From NCBI GenBank assembly GCA_903842345.1, contig CAIMLR010000002.1, positions 124,001 to 188,000 of the forward strand: a stretch of DNA of 64,000 nt, written 5' to 3'. The DNA comes from an uncultured Myxococcales bacterium. Lineage in GTDB: Bacteria > Myxococcota_A > UBA9042. The position numbers and the translations under genes were made by a program. Shown piece by piece: positions 42,701 to 51,065 of the stretch. Every line of letters begins with the position of its first letter. Position 1 is the stretch's first letter. Under the pieces are notes generated by a model, which saw nothing but the letters and a program-made list of their open reading frames with translations, did no database searches and had not been told where the DNA came from.

Positions 42701-45403
42701 ATGGTCTGGGGACCCGATGAAGACGCGCACCTGCTTGTCGCCGACAAGCCGACGTACAAGGTCGGCGACACCGCGCACATCCTCGTGCGCAATCAGGCGC
42801 CGGGCGCGCTGGCGCTGGTCACGGAGGAGCGCGCGGGCATCCTCCGCACGCGGCTGGTCAAGCTGGATTCCGCAGCGCCGACGCTGGACGTGGTGATTGA
42901 GGCGCGCCATGCGCCCAACGTGCACATCGGCGTGCTGGCCATTGCGGGTCGGCGCAGCGATGGCGCGCTCGGCTTGGACACCGGCGCGCCGGCAGTGCAG
43001 ATGGAAGCGATTGAACTGACCGTCGATCCGGTCGACCACCGCCTGCAGGTGACGGTGACGCCCGAGCACCGCAAGGCGCTGCCGGGGCAAAAGACGTCGG
43101 TGGAAGTGGCGGTGCGCGACGCGGCGGGGCGGCCCCGCGCGGCGGAAGTGACGCTGTGGGCGGTGGATGAAGGCGTGCTTGCGCTGACCGGCGAGGCGAC
43201 GCCCGATCCGCTGACGACGCTGTACGCGGCGATCGAGCGCGGCGTGGAAGACACGGTCCTGATGGATGTGCTGGTTCGCCGGCGCGCTGGCGAGCTGAAG
43301 GGCGATCCGGGTGGCGGCGGCGGCGATCGCGGGCTGACGCGCGCCAATCTGCGGGATGTGGCGTTCTGGCAGGCGGCGCTGGAACTGCCGGCTGATGGCA
43401 AAATACGCCACACGTTCACGTTGCCGGACAACCTGACGACCTGGCGCATCATGGCCGTGGCGGTGGACGGTCCGGGCGAGTTCGGCAGCGGCGATGCCCA
43501 GCTGGAGGCGTCCAAGCCGCTGATGGTGCAGCCGGCGCTGCCGCGGTCCGTGGCGGTGGGCGATCAGGTTGAACTGACGGCGACGGTCCGCAACCGCCAG
43601 GCGTTCCCCGTGACGGCGCAGGTGGACTTGAAGCTGACCGGGCCGCTGGCGCTGGAGGGCGCGGCCGCGGCGACGTTGACGCTGGCACCGCAGCAGAGCC
43701 AGGAAGTGCGGTTTCGCGTGCTGGCCAAGGCGGCTGGTCAGGCCAAGGTGCAGTGGCGGGCAACAGCGACCGCGCCGCACCAGGCGGAGGCGACGGACGC
43801 GGTGGAAGAAGCGCTGGAAGTGCAGACGCTGCAGCCGGTGGAAACCGTCGCGAGCTGGGCGCAGGTGACCGGCAATCGCATCGACGTGCTGCGCAAGGAC
43901 GCCAGCGTGCTGAACGATCGCGGCGGATTGCAGATCGCGGTGTCCGGATCGCTGGCGGTGGGTGCGGAGATCGCGATCGCGGCGCTGACGGACTACCCGT
44001 ACGCCTGCACGGAGCAGCTGGCCTCGCGGCTGCAGGGGCTCCTGGCGCTGGACGTGTTGCGGGGCGCCGACAAGACGGCGCTGGCCAACGTCGCCGGGGA
44101 TGCCAAGGCGCAGGCGCAGAAGTGGGTCGACCGCATCCAGGGCCGCGCGCAGTTCGATGGCGGCCTTTCGCTTTGGGACAACGGCGAGGCCAACGCCGAC
44201 GCGACGCTCTGGGCGCTGTGGGTCCTGGCCGATGCCAAGGCGGCGGGTCTGCAAGTCGATGCGGCGGTGCTGCAGAACGCCGCGAAGTGGCTGCACAGCC
44301 ACCAGGCCAAGGCGCAACAGGTCCAAGTGCTGGCGGTAGGCGCTGCGGTCGGTCTCGCAGATGCCGCGACGGCTGAGGCGTTCTTTGCTGGCCGCGCAGC
44401 GCTGGGCGCCGACGATCAGCTGTGGCTGGCCGCGGCGTTCGCGCGTTTGGACAGCAAGAAGCACGCCGCGCAGATCCACACGCTGCTGGAGCCGCTGCTG
44501 GCGCAAGTCCGCGTCGATGGCGAGTCGAGCTACCTGCCGACCGCAGCGAGCGCGTGGAACTGGGCGTCGCCGCTGCAGCGTCAGGCGCTTTTGGTGGAAG
44601 TGTTGGCGCACAGCCAGCCGGACCATCCCCTGCTGCCGCGGCTGACCCGCTGGTTGGCGCGGCAGCAAGGCGGCCACGGTTGGCGCAGCACCCACGAGAA
44701 CGCGTGGGCCTTGCGCGCGCTCGTCGCGCAGATGCGCGCGGGCACGCCGCCCACGGGCGATTTCAAGGTCCGCGTCGGCGATCAGGTCAAGCTTGCCGGG
44801 CTGGTGACGCGCAGCTTGCACGTCGATACGGTGGACATCGCGCAGGACCAGTTGGCCCAGGGCGACACGCCGCTCCAGCTGGAGCGCACAGGTCAGGGGC
44901 CGGTGTGGCTGCGGCTGGCGTACAGCTACGCGCTGCAGACGCCGTCGCAGGAGGCGCGCAATGGCGGGTTACTGGTGCGGCGGCGGCTCTTCACCGTGAG
45001 AGGTGAGCCGGTGACCGGGCCGTTGCACCGCGGCGATCAGGTGATTGTGCAGGTGGAGGTGACTGCGGGCGATCGCTGGGAGGACGTCGCGGTCGTCGAT
45101 CGGCCGGGCGCGGGTCTGGAGCCTGTCGACCTGCAGTTCGCCAACCACGACGCCGGCCTCGCGCAGCGGCTGGCGGCGTTGCAGGTGGATCGGCACGCGC
45201 GCATCGCCACGCCGCAGAACACGGAGCTGGCCGGTCGCGAAGTGCGCTTCTTCGCGGACATTCTCCCCGGCACGCAGGTCTTTCGCTACGTCGCCCGCGC
45301 CGCCAACCGCGGCAGCTTTCAGGATCTCGGCGCCCGCGCGGAGGCCATGTACCGACCCGACGTCTTTGGCACGTCCGGCGCCGGCACCCTCCACATCGAC
45401 TGA
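39740..45403 (+). CDS. yfhM: alpha-2-macroglobulin family lipoprotein (YfhM-like)
   Basis: 1887 residues. The signal peptide ends in LVAC (Cys27), so it is lipid-anchored in the periplasm. It has the long multi-domain layout of bacterial A2M, with Ig-like MG domains and a bait region. A thioester motif CTEQ (Cys1423, in YPYACTEQL) is present where E. coli YfhM has CLEQ and animal A2M CGEQ. After it comes the alpha-helical thioester domain (WVLADAKAAG, NAKWLH-type repeats). Such proteins trap attacking proteases after bait cleavage and protect the envelope. The stop overlaps the pbpC start (TGATG), the same pairing as yfhM-pbpC in E. coli. Confidence 0.92.
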   Translation: MKQAQTDKLVRLPLHTVLCLCAALVACGNSPKTAVGDAQGQAPGPAAVLAPEHAAATLGVPPPVEPTVTFALPSDEVAIDAPLVLAFSEPMVPLAALDQPAALTGVTLEPDVPIQWRWVSTDTVVGQPQPGWPHAQTMRAHLAGNLQTRAGRAVRQPLDWEFHTAPPQLLWSSPGEGESFAPRDTKVRLLFNQPVDVAQLRDHLTVTNEDPEQALPPFQLTVLDPKSLADDALPFALRNPPAPIAAGQLIGLTFAKRLPAWQRVTVTVTPGLAGKGGPLVSTASQEVLFGTAGGAADPAGGALEPFELLQVTGDTDQDPDTWRAAELKFSTQMPPSDQTKLLKATPAVLNLQLQCYGATCSIVGDFAPATTYTLTLSPQLEDAHGRRLGKPVALTRTFGHRKPSLAIDTDGTVMEFQQKPHAVAVTLRNLKALTARAYRVPADAPWSVLAGLKVDGPGYAAALAKLGAPVELPIKPSAKPDVQERRLLDLDAVLGGKPGHVWLELATSDIVQPPGQRWQPSGREGRLFQVTDLHIAAKSARNESLFWVTSLQTGQPVSGARVELRDENDSVVWRSTTNADGLVTGPGGMTWKQRKKAMARRVTAVKGDDAAQMQLVEPTPWAQEDGGEADDSERGWLFTDKPVYRQGETVQVKGLLRLVGKEGLGLPAAGRDVTLQLLDPASHAASETQVRLSARGTFAASLTLPNAGRVGGWQVRATSQKAVFARTVQLAVYHVPRTKLDLTLKAEHVSRGDALRGEVQASWFSGGPLDKAPTHVTASGGPQGYEPPGWPQFQFGPNTWQEDDGAGGTNVLNHELRGTTDEHGRTVFSVPTGVAMDRSLHVEVAAAVQDPNGREMTATRAFWLHPAAALVGVGIPSALVPAQAPLPVHLIATDPQGKPQLGLPLTVRLVRRDWKAIRVRGMAGETSWQTRLVTTPAGTCATTSAALPVDCTLTVQQPGLYGIQATLRDSRGRTATTTRDFYATGPDMVWGPDEDAHLLVADKPTYKVGDTAHILVRNQAPGALALVTEERAGILRTRLVKLDSAAPTLDVVIEARHAPNVHIGVLAIAGRRSDGALGLDTGAPAVQMEAIELTVDPVDHRLQVTVTPEHRKALPGQKTSVEVAVRDAAGRPRAAEVTLWAVDEGVLALTGEATPDPLTTLYAAIERGVEDTVLMDVLVRRRAGELKGDPGGGGGDRGLTRANLRDVAFWQAALELPADGKIRHTFTLPDNLTTWRIMAVAVDGPGEFGSGDAQLEASKPLMVQPALPRSVAVGDQVELTATVRNRQAFPVTAQVDLKLTGPLALEGAAAATLTLAPQQSQEVRFRVLAKAAGQAKVQWRATATAPHQAEATDAVEEALEVQTLQPVETVASWAQVTGNRIDVLRKDASVLNDRGGLQIAVSGSLAVGAEIAIAALTDYPYACTEQLASRLQGLLALDVLRGADKTALANVAGDAKAQAQKWVDRIQGRAQFDGGLSLWDNGEANADATLWALWVLADAKAAGLQVDAAVLQNAAKWLHSHQAKAQQVQVLAVGAAVGLADAATAEAFFAGRAALGADDQLWLAAAFARLDSKKHAAQIHTLLEPLLAQVRVDGESSYLPTAASAWNWASPLQRQALLVEVLAHSQPDHPLLPRLTRWLARQQGGHGWRSTHENAWALRALVAQMRAGTPPTGDFKVRVGDQVKLAGLVTRSLHVDTVDIAQDQLAQGDTPLQLERTGQGPVWLRLAYSYALQTPSQEARNGGLLVRRRLFTVRGEPVTGPLHRGDQVIVQVEVTAGDRWEDVAVVDRPGAGLEPVDLQFANHDAGLAQRLAALQVDRHARIATPQNTELAGREVRFFADILPGTQVFRYVARAANRGSFQDLGARAEAMYRPDVFGTSGAGTLHID

Positions 45404-47784
45404 TGCGCCGCCTGACCGTCCGTCGCGGGCTGCTCGCGCTCGCGCTGCTGTGCCTCGGGCTGTGGGGCCTCACGCGCGCGCATTTCCTGCTGCCCGCCGA
45501 TCCGGGCCAGACGCTGCGACAGCGCTATGGCGCGACGGAGCTGCGCGACGCCGACGGCCGATCCCTGCGCTGGATCTACGGCCCGGACCACACGCGCGCA
45601 CAGCCGGTGCCGCTCGAGGCCATCTCGCCCCGCTTGATCGCCGCGACGCTGGCGCTGGAGGATCAGCGGTTTTGGCGGCATCCGGGCGTCGACGGCCTCG
45701 CGATTGTCCGCGCCATGGGCCAAAACATCGCGCGCGGGCGGCGGTTTTCGGGCGCATCGACGCTGACGCAGCAGCTTGTGAAGCAGATGCAGCCGCGGCC
45801 GCGTACGTGGTCGGGCAAGGCCGTCGAGGCGCTGGAGGCGCTGCAGCTGGAGGCGCGCTATCCCAAGCCGGTCATTCTCGGCTGGTACCTGAATTGGGCG
45901 CCGTACGGCGGGCTTGTGCGCGGCGTCCAGGCGGCGGCGCGTGGCTATTTCCACAAGGATGCCAAGGACCTGACGTGGGCGGAGGCCGCCTATCTCGCGG
46001 TCCTCCCGCGGGCGCCGGGACGGCTGGATCCGCTGCAGCATCCGGAGCGGGCGCTGGCGGCGCAGCGGCACCTGCTGCGTGTGCTCCACGCGTCCGGCGC
46101 GCTGGACGCCCAGACCCTGGCGCGCGCCCTGGCCGAGCCGGTGCTTGTCCAGCCGGAGGCCAACGCGCTCCTCGCGCCGCATCTGGGCGATCTGGTGCGC
46201 GAGCAGCTGAACGCGCTGTGGCAAATGCGGCCGCCGCAGCTCCTGACCACGCTCCACGCGCCGCTGCAGGATGAAGTCGCGCGGCTGCTGCACGCCCATC
46301 TGGCGACGCTCGCGGATCGGCGCGTGGGCAACGGCGCGGTGGTCGTGATCGACAACGCGACGATGGAAGTGCGCGCGATGGTCGGCTCGTCCGGTTACGC
46401 GGATGCGGATCGGCTGGGCGCCAATGACGGCGCGCTGACGCTGCGGCAGCCCGGTTCGACGATCAAGGCTTTTGCCTATGCGGCGGCTTTTGCGGCGCCC
46501 GACAAACAGCTGACGCCCGCGACGCTGCTGGCCGATCTCGAAGCGCATTTTGCCACCGAGCAGGGCGACTACGCGCCGCGCAACTATGGCGACACGACGG
46601 CGGGGCCGCTGCGCGCGCGTGTGGCGCTGGCATCGTCGGTGAACATCGCGTCGGTGCGATTTGTCGAGAGGCTGGGCGTCGCGCCGTTGCTGGACCTGCT
46701 GCACGCGCTTGGCCTGGCGTCGTTGGACCGGGCGCCGGAGCACTACGGCCTGGGGCTTGTGCTGGGCGACGGCGAGGTTGCGCTGCTGGATTTGACCGGT
46801 GCGTTTGCGGCGCTCGCGCGTCTGGGAAGTTGGCAGCCGCCGCGCTGGCTCGCTGCGGTGCAGTTGGACGCTGGCGCCCCGTTGAACGTGCCGCGGGAAC
46901 CGCCGCGTCAGGTCCTGTCCGCGACAGCGGCGTTCCAGGTGCTGGACATCCTCGCCGATCCGGTGGCGCGCCAACCGGCTTTTGGCCGCGGCGGGCCGCT
47001 TGAAATGCCGTTTCCGGTGGCGGCCAAGACCGGAACGTCCAAGGGTTTTCGCGACAACTGGGCGCTGGGCGCGACGCCGCGCTGGACCGTCGGGGTGTGG
47101 GTCGGCAACTTTGACGGCGCGCCGATGCGCGATGTCTCCGGCGTGACGGGCGCCGCGCCGCTGCTGCGCGCTGTCCTCCTGCACCTCGTCGGCGATCAGC
47201 CTTCGCCGTCTTTTGCGCCGCCCGCAGGTCTCGTGCACACCGCGATCTGCCCGCTGTCCGGCGGCGCGCACACGCCGCTGTGTCCCACCGCGGTCGAGGA
47301 GTGGTTCGCCGCGGGCACGGAGCCGTCGCCGTGCCCAGTGCATCAGGATATCACCCTGGATCGCCGCAATGGCCTGCGCGCCGGGCCCGACTGTGCAGCG
47401 GAACACGTCGTTCACGAGGTCTACGCGGTGCTGCCGCCGGTGTTCGATCGCTGGGCGCAGGCGCATCTGCCGCAGCCGCCGGTGGCGTTTTCGCCTTTGT
47501 GTCCGGATCCGCGCGCGCCCCTGGCGGTGCAACTGGCGATCGACGAGCCAGCCGCCGGCGCGGTCTACCAGCGCGATTCGCAGCTCCCGGACTCCGTGCA
47601 GCAGATCGCGCTCGCCGCCCACGGTCCGGCGCCGATCCGCTGGCAGGTCGACGGGCGCGCGCTCGGCGAGACGTGGACGGGGCAACGGCTGTTCTGGACG
47701 CCGCCGCCGGGCCAGCACGTCATCCGCGCGACGGATGCGCGCCAACAGCACGCCCAAGTGCACATCGAGGTGCTGGCGCCGTGA
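45403..47784 (+). CDS. pbpC: penicillin-binding protein 1C (bifunctional peptidoglycan synthase)
   Basis: 793 residues. A short N-terminal membrane anchor is followed by the glycosyltransferase domain (E86 in LEDQRFWRHPGVD, then GASTLTQQLVKQ). The transpeptidase domain has Ser352 in QPGSTIK, SVN and KTGTS. The C-terminal 100 residues form the small biPBP-C domain typical of PBP1C (IRWQVDGRALG, GQHVIRATDA). It polymerises and may crosslink glycan strands in the periplasm. Linkage to the A2M protein suggests that damaged wall is repaired where a protease attack was trapped, as proposed for E. coli. Confidence 0.94.
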   Translation: MRRLTVRRGLLALALLCLGLWGLTRAHFLLPADPGQTLRQRYGATELRDADGRSLRWIYGPDHTRAQPVPLEAISPRLIAATLALEDQRFWRHPGVDGLAIVRAMGQNIARGRRFSGASTLTQQLVKQMQPRPRTWSGKAVEALEALQLEARYPKPVILGWYLNWAPYGGLVRGVQAAARGYFHKDAKDLTWAEAAYLAVLPRAPGRLDPLQHPERALAAQRHLLRVLHASGALDAQTLARALAEPVLVQPEANALLAPHLGDLVREQLNALWQMRPPQLLTTLHAPLQDEVARLLHAHLATLADRRVGNGAVVVIDNATMEVRAMVGSSGYADADRLGANDGALTLRQPGSTIKAFAYAAAFAAPDKQLTPATLLADLEAHFATEQGDYAPRNYGDTTAGPLRARVALASSVNIASVRFVERLGVAPLLDLLHALGLASLDRAPEHYGLGLVLGDGEVALLDLTGAFAALARLGSWQPPRWLAAVQLDAGAPLNVPREPPRQVLSATAAFQVLDILADPVARQPAFGRGGPLEMPFPVAAKTGTSKGFRDNWALGATPRWTVGVWVGNFDGAPMRDVSGVTGAAPLLRAVLLHLVGDQPSPSFAPPAGLVHTAICPLSGGAHTPLCPTAVEEWFAAGTEPSPCPVHQDITLDRRNGLRAGPDCAAEHVVHEVYAVLPPVFDRWAQAHLPQPPVAFSPLCPDPRAPLAVQLAIDEPAAGAVYQRDSQLPDSVQQIALAAHGPAPIRWQVDGRALGETWTGQRLFWTPPPGQHVIRATDARQQHAQVHIEVLAP

Positions 47785-47823
47785 CACCGTCCGACGCTAG
47801 GATAGCCGCCCCTGGAGGTTCCC

Positions 47824-48663
47824 ATGTGGTTTGATACGCCCGCTCTGCGCACGCTGATTGATCTCGCCCTCGCGGAGGACGTGGGCACGGGCGACCACGC
47901 GACGGAAGCCACGCTCGATCCCACACGCATCGGCCACGCATCGGTGCGCGCCAAGTCTGATGCCGTGATGTGCGGCGGCGCGGTGTTTGTACTCGTCATG
48001 CAGCGTTTTGACCCGCGCATCGTCGCCCGCGTGATCGTCGCCGATGGCACGCCCGTGACTCCCGGCACCGTCGTGATTGAGCTGGACGGGCCGCTCGCGT
48101 CGATCCTGACGGCAGAGCGCATCGCGCTGAATTTCCTGCAGCGGCTGTCGGGCATCGCGACCGCGACGCGGGCCTACGTCGACGCCACGCAGCCGCATCT
48201 GGCCAAGATCGCCGACACGCGCAAGACGCTGCCGGGCTACCGCGCGCTGGACAAGTACGCGGTGCGGATGGGCGGCGGTCACAATCACCGGACAGCGCTG
48301 GACGCCGGCATCCTCGTCAAGGAGAACCACACGATGGCGGCCGGTTCAGTGGCTGAGGCCGTGCGGCGTGCACGCAACGTGGGTTCCCACCTGCTGCGCG
48401 TGGAAGTGGAAGTGGAGACGCTGGCGGATCTGGAAGAAGCGCTGCAGGCCGGCGCGGAAGTGGTGCTGCTGGACAACATGGACACCGCGACGTTGCGGCA
48501 GGCCGTTGTGCAGACCGCGGGCCGGGCGATCCTGGAGGCAAGCGGCAACATGACGCTGGCGCGGATTCCGGAGGTGGCGGCGACGGGCGTCCACTTCATC
48601 TCGGTCGGCGCGCTGACGCATTCCGTGGAAGCGGCGGACTTTTCCCTGCGCATCCAGCGATGA
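47824..48663 (+). CDS. nadC: nicotinate-nucleotide pyrophosphorylase (quinolinate phosphoribosyltransferase)
   Basis: 279 residues, converting quinolinate and PRPP to nicotinate mononucleotide in NAD synthesis. Landmarks include LAEDVGTGDHAT at the start, ERIALNFLQRLSGIAT, ADTRKTLPGYRALDKYAV, GGGHNHR and KENH, and the late VLLDNMD and EASGNM strands of the barrel. GGAGG lies 5-8 nt upstream of ATG 47824. It overlaps birA by four bases (ATGA), beginning a run of cofactor genes. nadA and nadB are not here. Confidence 0.96.
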   Translation: MWFDTPALRTLIDLALAEDVGTGDHATEATLDPTRIGHASVRAKSDAVMCGGAVFVLVMQRFDPRIVARVIVADGTPVTPGTVVIELDGPLASILTAERIALNFLQRLSGIATATRAYVDATQPHLAKIADTRKTLPGYRALDKYAVRMGGGHNHRTALDAGILVKENHTMAAGSVAEAVRRARNVGSHLLRVEVEVETLADLEEALQAGAEVVLLDNMDTATLRQAVVQTAGRAILEASGNMTLARIPEVAATGVHFISVGALTHSVEAADFSLRIQR

Positions 48664-49415
48664 ACGATCTGGCCGCGCGGCTGCCGGGTTTTGCGCCCCT
48701 CCTGCATTTTGCGACGTGCGATTCCACGCAAACGGCGCTGTCGGCGCATCTGCAGGCCAACCGCGGGCGGCAGGGGCATTGGCATCTGGCCATCGCCGAC
48801 GCGCAAACCGCAGGTCGCGGGCGCACAGGCGCGCGTTGGCTGGCGCAGCCGGGCGACGCGGTGCTGATGACGTTGGCGGTTCAATTGCCGCTGCCGTTGG
48901 ACAAGTGGCCGCGCGCGTCGCTCGTGGCGGGCTTGGCGGCGGCGGAAGTGCTGGGCGACGCGGTGCAGCTGAAATGGCCCAACGACCTGCTGGTGGCGAC
49001 GGAAGGCTGGCGCAAGCTGGGCGGGATTTTGTGCGAGCGGCTGGAGACAACGCACGGCCCTTGGTGGTTGTGCGGCATCGGCGTGAATGTGCGCAACGTG
49101 CCGCCGGAGCTGACGGAATACGCCGCTGCGCTGGAGGGCAACGCCGATCGGGCGGATGTGGCTGCGCGGTTGGCCAACGCCATTCGCCAGCGCATGGATG
49201 GGTTTGTCGCGCAGCAGGGGCAATTGCCGCTGGCGGAGTTGCACGCGCGGCTGGCGTTTCGCGGCGCGGTGATCGAGATGCAGGACGGCCTGCGCGGCGA
49301 GCTGGAAGGCTTGGCAGACGATGGCGGGCTGCGCGTGGCCGGCCGCGTGGTGCACGCGGGGGCGATTGCGCGGGTGGAGGGCGAGGCGGCTTGGCGGGCA
49401 AGACCCCAGCGCTGA
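48660..49415 (+). CDS. birA: biotin-[acetyl-CoA carboxylase] ligase, monofunctional
   Basis: 251 residues, attaching biotin to carboxyl carrier protein via biotinyl-AMP. The nucleotide loop GRGRTGARW, KWPND and GGILCE are present. No N-terminal winged-helix DNA-binding domain is found, so this is the class I form that cannot repress the bio operon. The bioB-bioF genes at 62 kb must be controlled some other way. The start ATG overlaps the nadC stop. Confidence 0.93.
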   Translation: MNDLAARLPGFAPLLHFATCDSTQTALSAHLQANRGRQGHWHLAIADAQTAGRGRTGARWLAQPGDAVLMTLAVQLPLPLDKWPRASLVAGLAAAEVLGDAVQLKWPNDLLVATEGWRKLGGILCERLETTHGPWWLCGIGVNVRNVPPELTEYAAALEGNADRADVAARLANAIRQRMDGFVAQQGQLPLAELHARLAFRGAVIEMQDGLRGELEGLADDGGLRVAGRVVHAGAIARVEGEAAWRARPQR

Positions 49416-49504
49416 TCCCCGCGTGCGATCGGCAACTTTTCATGGCAAACTACCGCCCCCGGTCCGGATGACCGCGCCAGACGCTCGAACCCATGGGACT
49501 CGCC

Positions 49505-50338
49505 ATGACGACCTCCGCCACGCCTGAACTCCTGCTCGCCATCGACATCGGCAACACCAACGCCGTTCTTGGTATTTACCGCGACACGGAGCTGCTCGAT
49601 CACTTGCGCATTGAGAGCCGGCGCAACTCCACGGCGGACGAGTATTTCGCGTCGGTGTTCTTGATGCTGCAACAGCGCGGCTTTGCGTTTTCGGCCATCC
49701 ATCAGGCGATCATCGGCTCGGTCGTGCCGCAGTTGACCGGCGTTTTTGAGGAAGTCTGCCGCCGCGGCATTGGCAAGGCACCCGTCATCGTCGGTCCGGG
49801 CACGCGCTCCGGCATGCCGATCCTCGTCGACAATCCCAAGGAGGTGGGCGCCGACCGCATCGTCAACGCGATCGCCGCGTTTGAACGCTGCCAGAGCGCC
49901 TGTATTGTCGTGGACTTCGGCACCGCGACGACTTTTGACGTCGTCGACGCCAAGGGCCGCTACCTCGGCGGCGTCATCGTCCCGGGCATTGGCATCAGCG
50001 CCGACGCGCTGTTCACGCGCGCCGCCAAGCTGCCGCGGGTTGAAGTGGTTCGGCCACCAAGCGTGATTGGTCGGACCACAGTCCAAGCCATCCAGTCCGG
50101 CCTTGTCTACGGCTACGTCGCCCTCGTGGAAGGTCTCGTCACCCGCCTGCAAACCGCGCTCGGCGAGCCGTGCAAGGTCATCGCGACGGGCGGACTCGCG
50201 CCGCTCATTGCCAAGGAAACCGAGAGCATCGGCGAAGTGCTTGAATTCCTGACGCTGGACGGCCTGCGCATGGTGTACGAGCGCAACCGCGACGAGACGC
50301 CCGAGCCGGGCGTTGTCCGCCGGGGACACAAGGCGTGA
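49505..50338 (+). CDS. coaX: type III pantothenate kinase
   Basis: About 277 residues, making 4'-phosphopantothenate in CoA synthesis. The ASKHA-fold phosphate motifs are DIGNTN at the N-terminus, PGTRSGMPI with GADRIVNA, and VDFGTATTFDVV. Two starts are close, ATG 49493 and ATG 49505; I take 49505, which puts the DIGNTN motif at the usual distance from the N-terminus, but the ribosome site is weak for both. Its last bases overlap queE (GTGA). Confidence 0.93.
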   Translation: MTTSATPELLLAIDIGNTNAVLGIYRDTELLDHLRIESRRNSTADEYFASVFLMLQQRGFAFSAIHQAIIGSVVPQLTGVFEEVCRRGIGKAPVIVGPGTRSGMPILVDNPKEVGADRIVNAIAAFERCQSACIVVDFGTATTFDVVDAKGRYLGGVIVPGIGISADALFTRAAKLPRVEVVRPPSVIGRTTVQAIQSGLVYGYVALVEGLVTRLQTALGEPCKVIATGGLAPLIAKETESIGEVLEFLTLDGLRMVYERNRDETPEPGVVRRGHKA

Positions 50339-50982
50339 ACGAAAGCGTCGCGCTCATTGAACTCTACGCGTCCATCCAGGGCGAATCGACGCACGCGGGG
50401 CGCCCTTGCACGTTCGTGCGCCTCGCCGGCTGCCCGTTGCGCTGCACGTGGTGCGACAGCACGTACACGTTTGGCAAAGGCGAGAAACGCCCGATCCGCG
50501 ACGTGGTGCAGCAAGTGCTGGATCTTGGCGTGCCGCTGGTGGAAGTGACGGGTGGCGAGCCATTGGCGCAAAAGACCGCGCCGCTGCTGCTCAAAGCGCT
50601 GTGCGACGCCGGGCTGGAAGTGCTGCTGGAGACCTCCGGTGCGTACCCGTTTACGCAGCTGGACCCGCGCGTGACGGTGATCGCGGATCTGAAGTGCCCG
50701 GCTTCGGGCGAGTCGGCGCGCAACCTGTGGCCGGAGCTGGCGCAGCTGCGGGCCCACGATGAGCTGAAGATCGTCGTGGCCAACCGCGTGGATTTTGACT
50801 GGGCGCTGGCGGCGCTTTCCGGTCCATTGGCCGGCTGTCAGGCCAAGGTGCTGTGGTCGGCGGTGGCGGGGCAAGTGCCGCACGCTGCATTTGTGACGTG
50901 GCTGCTGGCGGCAAAAGCGCCGGGACGGCTGCAGCTGCAGCTGCACAAGATCATCTGGCCGGACGTCGACAAAGGCGTTTGA
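50335..50982 (+). CDS. queE: 7-carboxy-7-deazaguanine synthase (radical SAM)
   Basis: 215 residues, converting carboxytetrahydropterin to carboxydeazaguanine for queuosine. IQGEST comes first, then the radical-SAM cluster CPLRCTWCD (CxxxCxxC) and VTGGEPL. The start is GTG 50335, overlapping the coaX stop by four bases. queD, queC and queF are not in the window. Queuosine-tRNA synthesis is the expected role; a preQ1-related DNA modification is possible but nothing nearby suggests it. Confidence 0.94.
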   Translation: MNESVALIELYASIQGESTHAGRPCTFVRLAGCPLRCTWCDSTYTFGKGEKRPIRDVVQQVLDLGVPLVEVTGGEPLAQKTAPLLLKALCDAGLEVLLETSGAYPFTQLDPRVTVIADLKCPASGESARNLWPELAQLRAHDELKIVVANRVDFDWALAALSGPLAGCQAKVLWSAVAGQVPHAAFVTWLLAAKAPGRLQLQLHKIIWPDVDKGV

Positions 50983-51027
50983 TCTCAGAGGTTGTGAATT
51001 CCTCGAATTCCCAAAATCCTTGCGTCT

Positions 51028-51044
51028 GTCGCTGATCCAGCGAC
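51028..51044. terminator. small hairpin between convergent queE and Cys-rich lipoprotein genes
   Basis: GTCGCTG and CAGCGAC pair around an ATC loop in the 83-nt gap. No T-run follows on either strand. The gap also holds three GAATTC sites of no evident meaning. Confidence 0.4.
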
Positions 51045-51065
51045 CAAGAACCGCCTGCAGTGAAT

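Noticed and set aside
39446-44821. Minus-strand open frame of 1791 codons
   Set aside because: It is antisense to the A2M gene and priA start, is extremely Arg/His-rich, and has no domain. Long antisense frames are expected in GC-rich genes because stop codons are rare.
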